In this document: positions 1 to 4,049 of the stretch, piece by piece
Position numbering within the stretch: the first letter of the stretch is position 1
How the letters are laid out: every line of letters starts with the position of its first letter
Origin: Candidatus Omnitrophota bacterium
Lineage (GTDB): Bacteria > Omnitrophota > Gorgyraeia > JABMRG01 > JAFGKX01
Length of the DNA: 12,117 bases
Direction: 5' to 3'
Assembly (NCBI GenBank): GCA_016928375.1
Contig: JAFGKX010000148.1
Coordinates: forward strand, 1-12,117
Program-made: the position numbers and the translations under genes
Notes under the pieces: generated by a model
Databases searched by the model: none
What the model was told of the DNA's origin: nothing
What the model saw: only the letters and a program-made list of their open reading frames with translations

Positions 1-332
1 AAGGGGTCAACCATAACTATGGTCAAAAGGTCGTTTATTTTATCTATAGGGATAACGTCAAACTGACGCGCCATAGCAGCCGGTATTATTTTTATTATTC
101 TCGGGTCTATTATATAGTTTTTAAGCGGAAGATACGGAAAACCGTACTGACTGGAAAGACAACCCGCTATATCGGCCTCTGTCGCAGCCCTCAATCTTAT
201 AAGGCACTGGCTTAAAAATCCGCCTTCGGCTTTCTGGAGCTCAAGCGCACGTTCCAACTGCTGCTTGTTAATAATTTTTCTTTCCAGCAGCAGCTGGCCC
301 AGCTTTTTTGTTATAAATCTTCTATATATCAT
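1..332 (-). CDS. PilB/GspE-type ATPase, N-terminal part (MshEN-like domain), runs off the window
   Basis: Translating the minus strand from the ATG at 332 gives about 110 open codons to the window edge, beginning MIYRRFITKKLGQLLLERK. The layout KLGQLLLERKIIN..QLERALELQ...GGFLSQCLI...ATEADIAGCLSSQYGFPYLPL...IIKIIPAAMARQFDVIPI...LLTIVMVDP matches the N-terminal MshEN/T2SSE_N domain of the hexameric ATPases that power type IV pilus assembly (PilB), MSHA pili (MshE) or type II secretion (GspE). In MshE this domain binds c-di-GMP. The Walker motifs would lie outside the window, so PilB and GspE cannot be separated. The start follows the dtd stop by 6 bases, so it is the fourth gene of the STAS-PilZ/VanZ/dtd operon. 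No strong Shine-Dalgarno is seen, which suggests translational coupling. A stand-alone MshEN protein cannot be excluded. Confidence 0.78.
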   Translation of the reverse strand, partial: MIYRRFITKKLGQLLLERKIINKQQLERALELQKAEGGFLSQCLIRLRAATEADIAGCLSSQYGFPYLPLKNYIIDPRIIKIIPAAMARQFDVIPIDKINDLLTIVMVDP

Positions 333-338
333 ATACGA

Positions 339-791
339 TTATTTATTCTTTACTTTTGAATCAAGATAAAAGGTCACGGGCCCGTCGTTAACAAGCCCTA
401 CCTGCATCTTTGCTCCAAACTGCCCTTCTTTAACTGTTATATTTTCTTTCCGCAGCATATCATTAAAACAGCTCCACAGTTTCTTCGCGGCTGCGGGTTC
501 TTCCGCGGCGTCGAATCCGGGCCTGTTTCCTTTATGCACGTCTGCCAGCAAAGTAAATTGCGGTATGCTTAAAATTTCTCCACCTGCCTGATTTATATTC
601 AGGTTCATTTTTTGCAGGCTGTCTTCAAAAATTCGCAGGTTTTTTATTTTGCCCGCAAGATATTCCGCATCTCCCAAGGTATCGCCTTTTGCTATTCCTA
701 CCAAAAGCGCCATGCCGCCGGATATTGCGGAAAACTCTTCCCCGCCGATCATCACTTTCGCTTCTTTTACCTTCTGCGCTACAATACGCAT
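339..791 (-). CDS. dtd: D-aminoacyl-tRNA deacylase
   Basis: The enzyme hydrolyses D-aminoacyl-tRNA (such as D-Tyr-tRNA) and mischarged Gly-tRNA(Ala) in the cytoplasm, recycling tRNA and keeping D-residues out of proteins. The product is 150 residues (E. coli Dtd has 145) and starts MRIVAQKV, the usual Dtd N-terminus. Family signatures run in order: RIFED, KMNLNINQAGGEIL, the motif normally written SQFTL here as PQFTLLAD (about residues 77-84), KGNRPGF, and the LVNDGPVTFYL motif with the Gly-cisPro pair (G137-P138) that enforces chiral selection. An in-frame TTG two codons upstream (797) overlaps the VanZ stop, but the ATG at 791 is chosen because of the canonical N-terminus and a GGA six bases before it. 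The Ser-to-Pro change in SQFT is the only oddity; all else looks functional. It is third in an operon, 2 bases after the VanZ-like stop. Confidence 0.96.
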   Translation of the reverse strand: MRIVAQKVKEAKVMIGGEEFSAISGGMALLVGIAKGDTLGDAEYLAGKIKNLRIFEDSLQKMNLNINQAGGEILSIPQFTLLADVHKGNRPGFDAAEEPAAAKKLWSCFNDMLRKENITVKEGQFGAKMQVGLVNDGPVTFYLDSKVKNK

Positions 792-793
792 AG

Positions 794-1321
794 TCAATCC
801 ATCCTGTACGCGAATATCAGAATAATACCGATTACAACACCTGCTGAATTAAGCGCAACATCTGCAAAATCGCAATAACGGTTAGGCAGTATGTACTGAA
901 TAAGCAGTTCATCCACCAGGCTTGCCGCAAACGCAGTAAGAGCTGCCAGAAAATAACTTTTAGCTGCGGAATATCTGGCTGTAAACGCTCTGTATAAAAA
1001 AATGCTTAAAATTGCATATTCCGGAATATGCAAAGTCTGAGCCGGTATCCTGAGGGTGATGTTTATAAAACAAGCTGCGCTTAACGTAATTGCCGCTATT
1101 ATACAGGCAGCGGCGTTATGTAGTTTAAATTTTATTATAAACGGCAAATATGCGCTTACAGCAGCTGCTGCTGACAATATTATCAGGGCGCGCTTTACAT
1201 TGCCGAAACCGAATTGTTTGAATAAAAAATTGATTAGATCCGGAGTGAACGGTAGAAATAAATATATTAAAACCAACCAGGCCGCCGCAAGGCTTAATCT
1301 TAATGCGTACTTATTTTTCAC
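794..1321 (-). CDS. VanZ-like family integral membrane protein
   Basis: A 175-residue membrane protein with roughly five hydrophobic segments (about residues 8-25, 43-63, 70-90, 98-112 plus 122-135, and 157-172). VanZ-family hallmarks are visible: H98..E101-Y in HIPEYAILSIFLYRA, then D137-E138...Q142 in VDELLIQY, R148, D154, N158 and G161 in RYCDFADVALNSAGVVIG. VanZ itself gives low-level teicoplanin resistance, but most family members are of unknown role, and in exosortase-bearing bacteria VanZ-like genes often sit among envelope or polysaccharide genes. No resistance function should be read into this one. The start is GTG at 1321, which overlaps the STAS-PilZ stop as GTGA (4 bases), indicating translational coupling. 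Confident on family, not on role. Confidence 0.85.
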   Translation of the reverse strand: MKNKYALRLSLAAAWLVLIYLFLPFTPDLINFLFKQFGFGNVKRALIILSAAAAVSAYLPFIIKFKLHNAAACIIAAITLSAACFINITLRIPAQTLHIPEYAILSIFLYRAFTARYSAAKSYFLAALTAFAASLVDELLIQYILPNRYCDFADVALNSAGVVIGIILIFAYRMD

Positions 1322-2055
1322 TTGACTATGTGCCTGTCGATAAAATGCACTATCTCTTCCTGGGTCTTTTGCTGCATATCCGCAAATTGTATTCCCATTC
1401 CGGGATAAAAATCCGGCTGCAGCTGCTTATCCGCTATCCACACAATCATACCCTTGGCGGAAATGCTTTTTTTCTCTTCCATCTCAGGCAGCACAATGTC
1501 CAGGTCAACTTTCGTACCTACGGGCAGCATATTTATACTGCGTAGAAAAAGGCCGGTGCCGCTTATATTGCCGACCAGCCCTGAATAAAGTTGATTTTGT
1601 TCCGGATGGGCATCGTTTCTTTTATAATATACAGTGACATCTATACCGAGCCTGGGAAATCTTCTCCTTAAGGGCTGCTCATCGCCGGGTGTTTCTTTTG
1701 TGGCAGATGTCTTTTTATGCTCAAAGCTTTCTATGGCCTTGTTTAAGTCTATGTAAATATCAAAAACATTATCCAGCTTTACTATATGCAAAAGCTCCAT
1801 TACGTGCACCGGCACGCCGCATAGCTTCATCGAGCCATTGCTGTTTAATACGCTCTTATATGTTATGGCAAGCACGGATAAACCGTTATAGTCTATAAAA
1901 TCTACCTCGTCTAAATTCATGATGATTTTTTTATCGCCCTTACGCAAAATCTTGCCCGTTGTTTCTATCAGGCCGGAGGAATTAATATCAATAACGCCTA
2001 CTATATCAAAAACAGCAATATCTTTATGATAATTTATATTTATTTTCATTCCCAT
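1318..2055 (-). CDS. STAS-PilZ two-domain protein (putative c-di-GMP-responsive regulator)
   Basis: A 245-residue soluble protein. Residues 1-110 form a STAS domain (anti-sigma-antagonist fold): KDIAVFDIVGVID, then IIMNLDEVDFIDYNGLSVL, where D55-Y56-N57-G58 replaces the usual D-S-S-G, so the classic phospho-acceptor Ser is absent. A linker rich in K/T/E leads to a PilZ domain (about 128-242) with the c-di-GMP-binding RxxxR (R131...R135 in RRRFPRLGI) and NxSxxG (N163-S165-G168). Family knowledge: PilZ binds c-di-GMP and STAS mediates protein-protein contact, so a c-di-GMP-controlled partner switch is plausible. The frame stays open to a GTG at 2094, but that GTG lies inside the upstream terminator hairpin; ATG 2055 (with CGGA five bases ahead) is preferred and ATG 2049 is possible. 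It is the first gene of the operon with VanZ, dtd and the PilB-like gene. Confidence 0.88.
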   Translation of the reverse strand: MGMKININYHKDIAVFDIVGVIDINSSGLIETTGKILRKGDKKIIMNLDEVDFIDYNGLSVLAITYKSVLNSNGSMKLCGVPVHVMELLHIVKLDNVFDIYIDLNKAIESFEHKKTSATKETPGDEQPLRRRFPRLGIDVTVYYKRNDAHPEQNQLYSGLVGNISGTGLFLRSINMLPVGTKVDLDIVLPEMEEKKSISAKGMIVWIADKQLQPDFYPGMGIQFADMQQKTQEEIVHFIDRHIVK

Positions 2056-2067
2056 ATTAATCCGTTT

Positions 2068-2099
2068 AAAAAAAGTGCGGGTTAAAACCCGCACTTTTT
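2068..2099 (-). terminator. Rho-independent terminator (near-perfect hairpin) just before the STAS-PilZ start
   Basis: On the minus strand a GC-rich stem, GTGCGGGT (2094-2087) with ACCCGCAC (2082-2075) around a TTTA loop, is extended by an A5/T5 pairing and followed by seven T residues (2074-2068). It lies about 25 bases after the stop of the secreted protein gene (2124-2495), so it should end that transcript. Because A and T tracts flank both sides, it is symmetric and could act in both directions. It ends only 12 bases before the ATG at 2055, so it also sits in the 5' region of the STAS-PilZ operon. Confidence 0.88.
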
Positions 2100-2114
2100 C
2101 ATATGCTTTACTAC

Positions 2115-2123
2115 ATTATATCA
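2115..2123 (-). promoter_or_regulatory. Candidate extended -10 promoter upstream of the STAS-PilZ operon
   Basis: The minus strand reads TGATATAAT at 2123-2115, a perfect -10 hexamer (2120-2115) with the TGn extension. It lies between the stop of the small secreted protein gene and the terminator hairpin. The matching -35 region (about 2143-2138, CTTTCG) is poor, as is tolerated at extended -10 promoters. A transcript starting near 2108 would pass through the hairpin before reaching the ATG at 2055. The region is AT-rich, so a chance match is possible. Confidence 0.4.
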
Positions 2124-2495
2124 TTATTGCCTTGATTCGAAAGCTTCTTTTGTTCCTTCTATAGGAGTCTCAATCGTGCCTTTTACTGCCGTAACCGCGG
2201 TCTCTCCTGTACCTTTAATAGGCTCTATCACTACGTCTTTTATTTTTTCGGGTTTTCCGGTTACTGTCTGAACAGCGCCGGTGGCTGTTTTGGTGCCGGT
2301 TTCAATGCCGCTTTTAGCTGTTTTGCCCACTGTTTCTGCGCCCTGTTTAGTAACACTGAAAGGCCACACTACAAGATTCTTGAAAAATGTCACTACCTTG
2401 TTCTCTTGCTTAGCGGGCTGCTGTTGAGCCAGGCATGGCACTGCAACAATTACAATAAGACATATTAAGCCGACTGTCATAAAGCGCCTATACAT
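2124..2495 (-). CDS. Small secreted protein with Gly-x-Glu-Thr repeats, function unknown
   Basis: Not recognised as a characterised family. The product is 123 residues with a clear signal peptide (MYRR, hydrophobic core to about 19, cleavage probably after CLA at residue 23). The short segment FFKNLVVWPFSV (about 37-48) resembles the start of amphipathic or membrane-associated motifs. Residues 50-118 then form a low-complexity, Lys/Glu/Thr/Gly-rich tract with recurring GxET units (GAET at 52, GIET at 63, GTGET at 95, GTIET at 106) at spacings often near 10-11 residues. This is compatible with amphipathic helices of the apolipoprotein/LEA kind. AVPC near the cleavage site is not a proper lipobox. 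A good promoter, an SD (AGGAGG, 6 bases from ATG) and a terminator flank the gene, so it is probably a monocistronic, well-expressed periplasmic or secreted protein. Confidence 0.8.
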   Translation of the reverse strand: MYRRFMTVGLICLIVIVAVPCLAQQQPAKQENKVVTFFKNLVVWPFSVTKQGAETVGKTAKSGIETGTKTATGAVQTVTGKPEKIKDVVIEPIKGTGETAVTAVKGTIETPIEGTKEAFESRQ

Positions 2496-2501
2496 AACTT
2501 A

Positions 2502-2507
2502 CCTCCT
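2502..2507 (-). promoter_or_regulatory. Strong Shine-Dalgarno for the small secreted protein
   Basis: The minus strand reads AAAAAGGAGGTAAGTT before ATG 2495, a full AGGAGG six bases from the start, which fixes this start. Confidence 0.85.
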
Positions 2508-2525
2508 TTTTGATCTTATTCAATA

Positions 2526-2554
2526 ATTATACCTATGTATTTTATAAAATGCAA
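2526..2554 (-). promoter_or_regulatory. Sigma70-type promoter for the small secreted protein
   Basis: The minus strand carries TTGCAT (2554-2549) as a partial -35 match, a 17-base spacer, and a perfect TATAAT (2531-2526). The predicted start near 2519 gives a leader of about 25 bases with the AGGAGG Shine-Dalgarno. The -10 and spacing are ideal; the -35 is weak. Confidence 0.65.
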
Positions 2555-2571
2555 GTAAAATAATATGGAAT

Positions 2572-2623
2572 AAATAGGGTTCTCGCCGAAGGCGGGTCCG
2601 CCTACGGCGGAAACTCCTTATTT
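2572..2623. repeat. Imperfect palindromic element of about 52 bases downstream of the M23 gene
   Basis: The two arms are aaataGGGTTCTCGCCGAAGGCGG and CCGCCTACGGCGGAAACTCCttattt. They are near-perfect inverted repeats around a 2-base centre, bounded by AAATA/TATTT ends, and much richer in GC than the surroundings. It starts just 3 bases after the M23 stop codon, which is at 2626-2628. As RNA it would form a strong hairpin and may terminate or stabilise the M23 transcript; on the plus strand it is followed by a T-run. The core looks like a REP/MITE-type intergenic palindrome, but only one copy is present in this window. Confidence 0.7.
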
Positions 2624-2625
2624 TT

Positions 2626-3156
2626 TTATCGTATGTACTTCGACGGGTCTAAATGCTCATTTTTATACCGTATCTCAAAGTGCAGGTGCGGATTAAGGCG
2701 CTTATAATTGGCATTGCCGGTCTTGCCGACTTCGCCTATCTTAGCGCCCTGCCATACCCATTGATTATCTTTTACGGTTATTTTGCTTAAATGGCCGTGC
2801 ATAGTGGAATATCCGCCGGGATGAATAATCTTTACGTATTTGCCCATGCCCGTTACCACACATCCGGTTTTGGCTATACCGCTTTTAGGCGCATACACCG
2901 GCGCGCCTACAGGCGCGCTTAAATCAAGGCCCTTGTGTTTTCTTGTCCCGTTACCGCGCCTTGCGTTAAAATGCCCGTCTCCATAGCTGTCGCATCTTAT
3001 GATTAACGGGCCCGTTGCGGCAATAGGCGATAAAAATACAGGTTCTTTTATTCTAAGGAAAAAATCAAACAGAATCGGTGAGGCCGGATAGATTATTATG
3101 AGGATTATCAGGTAATATAGATAAAATTTCTTAAAGTGTAAGGAGGTTTTAAACAT
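2626..3156 (-). CDS. Membrane-anchored M23-family (LytM-type) zinc metallopeptidase
   Basis: A 176-residue product. Residues about 10-34 are a strongly hydrophobic N-terminal anchor or uncleaved signal (FYLYYLIILIIIYPASPILF), putting the catalytic part in the periplasm. The M23 domain (about 52-176) shows R..DSYGDGHFNARRG, the zinc motif HxxxD in HKGLDLSAPVGAPV (H74, D78), the HGHLSK motif (H122 equivalent to the usual YGHL) and HLHFEI (H157, H159). All residues of the active site are present, so cleavage of peptide cross-links in peptidoglycan is likely. The protein is short: there is no LysM or coiled-coil region as in EnvC/NlpD. It follows the PilZ gene by 15 bases and is probably co-transcribed. 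No Shine-Dalgarno is visible at the start; instead codons 4-6 contain ACCTCCTTA, an anti-Shine-Dalgarno sequence. Confidence 0.93.
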   Translation of the reverse strand: MFKTSLHFKKFYLYYLIILIIIYPASPILFDFFLRIKEPVFLSPIAATGPLIIRCDSYGDGHFNARRGNGTRKHKGLDLSAPVGAPVYAPKSGIAKTGCVVTGMGKYVKIIHPGGYSTMHGHLSKITVKDNQWVWQGAKIGEVGKTGNANYKRLNPHLHFEIRYKNEHLDPSKYIR

Positions 3157-3171
3157 TTATTCTTATGTCGG

Positions 3172-3525
3172 TTAAAGCTTATATATTGTGTCGCATAAGA
3201 ACTTAAGGAAGGTATTTTTGTTATCCTCCTCAACCTTATTGAATTCAAAGCCGGTATTAAATGCCTCGCTGGATTTCGATTTTTCAGAACGGATTACGGT
3301 GACCTTTATATGAATAGGGCTCGATGCCCCCTTAGGCATTAAACTAAGCTCTGCGCAAACACCCGGCGACACCTTTTTTGGAATTTCCAGCATTATACCT
3401 GTCGCGCTTATGTTTTTGCATTGCGCCTGCATTTCTTCCGTGCCTGCGTTTTCTTTAATCCTGATTACCGCAGGTATGGGCAACTCAGTTCTTATATATC
3501 GCCGTTTTTCTTTAACATTATCCAT
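3172..3525 (-). CDS. Single-domain PilZ protein (putative c-di-GMP receptor)
   Basis: A 117-residue soluble protein that is essentially one PilZ domain. It has the RxxxR motif at R8...R12 (KRRYIRTELP), NxSxxG at N38-S40-G43 (NISATGIMLE) and the closing NTGFEFNKVEEDNKNTFLKFL segment. By family knowledge it should bind c-di-GMP and act on a partner protein. The start at 3525 has no Shine-Dalgarno and follows a terminator T-tract by only 6 bases, so expression is either by read-through from the TIGR04073-like gene or from an unseen promoter. The M23 peptidase gene follows 15 bases downstream. The next in-frame start codons would cut into the RxxxR motif, so 3525 is kept. Confidence 0.88.
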   Translation of the reverse strand: MDNVKEKRRYIRTELPIPAVIRIKENAGTEEMQAQCKNISATGIMLEIPKKVSPGVCAELSLMPKGASSPIHIKVTVIRSEKSKSSEAFNTGFEFNKVEEDNKNTFLKFLCDTIYKL

Positions 3526-3531
3526 AATTTT

Positions 3532-3574
3532 AAAAAAGGCGAGCCCGTTTAATATTACATAAATCGAACTCGCC
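3532..3574 (-). terminator. Rho-independent terminator between the TIGR04073-like gene and the PilZ gene
   Basis: On the minus strand the stem GGCGAGTTCG (3574-3565) pairs with CGGGCTCGCC (3547-3538), including two G-T pairs, and extends through a bulged A to TTTA/TAAA. It is followed by six T residues (3537-3532). It begins about 25 bases after the TIGR04073-like stop and ends 6 bases before the PilZ ATG, mirroring the hairpin at 2068-2099. Confidence 0.85.
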
Positions 3575-3599
3575 TATATCTACTGTTTAAACAAGAACC

Positions 3600-3959
3600 T
3601 TACTTTTCTTCGAATACGAATTCAGGTTCAAGTATGGGCTTATAATCCGAAGGTACCGGGAATAAAAACGTTACCACATCATAAGCGCCTGCGCCGGTTC
3701 TTACAACCGTCATTCCCACGCCTTTAAGTGTGCCGTAAGTTATACCCAAAAGCGGGTTATTGGTTTCAACGCTTGTGTCATATATATTTTTAGGCAATTC
3801 GATCCAGCCTGTGACCACGTTCACCAAACCTCTTCCCAGCTTTTTACCCATCTTTTCTATAACGCTGCCTTGTTCTGCAAATGCAGGCAGAGCAATCGCT
3901 ATAAAACTTAATATTAAAACCCCCGAGATTAAAACTTTTGTTCTTTTATTTAAATGCAT
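3600..3959 (-). CDS. Exosortase system-associated secreted protein, TIGR04073-like
   Basis: A 119-residue product with a clear signal peptide (MHLNKRTK, hydrophobic 9-24, cleavage after AFA at residue 28). The mature part is short and carries the pattern I associate with the TIGR04073 family: KLGRGLVNVVTGWIELPKN (about 40-58), NNPLLGITYGTLKGVGMTVVRTG (67-89) and YDVVTFLFPVPSDYKPILEPEFVF (93-116). The family is named for co-occurrence with exosortase/PEP-CTERM systems; its molecular function is unknown. No exosortase and no PEP-CTERM tail are in this window. The gene has its own strong promoter and SD and a terminator after it, so it is likely a highly expressed single-gene unit. The family call comes from remembered pattern, not a search. 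Confidence 0.78.
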   Translation of the reverse strand: MHLNKRTKVLISGVLILSFIAIALPAFAEQGSVIEKMGKKLGRGLVNVVTGWIELPKNIYDTSVETNNPLLGITYGTLKGVGMTVVRTGAGAYDVVTFLFPVPSDYKPILEPEFVFEEK

Positions 3960-3971
3960 TTCTCTTTTTCA

Positions 3972-3977
3972 CCTCCT
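3972..3977 (-). promoter_or_regulatory. Strong Shine-Dalgarno for the TIGR04073-like gene
   Basis: The minus strand reads TTAAGGAGGTGAAAAAGAGAA before ATG 3959, a near-complete anti-16S match. The AGGAGG-to-ATG distance of 12 bases is longer than usual, but no nearer in-frame start exists. Confidence 0.75.
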
Positions 3978-4005
3978 TAAAAACTAAAAATACATTATCA
4001 AAATA

Positions 4006-4033
4006 AGTATATCAGGCAATACAAAAAAGTCAA
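4006..4033 (-). promoter_or_regulatory. Strong sigma70-type promoter for the TIGR04073-like gene
   Basis: The minus strand carries TTGACT (4033-4028), a 16-base spacer and TATACT (4011-4006), each matching the consensus at five of six positions. The predicted start near 3999 gives a leader of about 40 bases with a strong Shine-Dalgarno. It sits directly after the stop of the large GH5/PKD gene and separates it from the downstream units. Confidence 0.75.
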
Positions 4034-4049
4034 GGGCTTTTTACGGCCT

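Noticed and set aside
612..878. Plus-strand frame across the dtd/VanZ junction
   Set aside because: It is antisense to two clear genes, with no family resemblance.
2056..2094. GTG start at 2094 for the STAS-PilZ protein
   Set aside because: The extra codons are the terminator hairpin itself and precede the natural STAS start at ATG 2055 or 2049.
2430..2440. Lipobox in the small secreted protein (AVPC)
   Set aside because: Pro just before Cys does not fit a lipobox; a type I signal peptide ending CLA is more likely.
3139..3205. Plus-strand AAGGAGGT followed by a 13-codon frame at 3165
   Set aside because: The spacing to ATG is about 18 bases and the peptide is too short and unsupported.
4028..4048. 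Possible terminator after the 1449-residue gene (GGCC...GCCC then T6)
   Set aside because: The stem would be only about three base pairs; the T-run is better explained as part of the promoter spacer.
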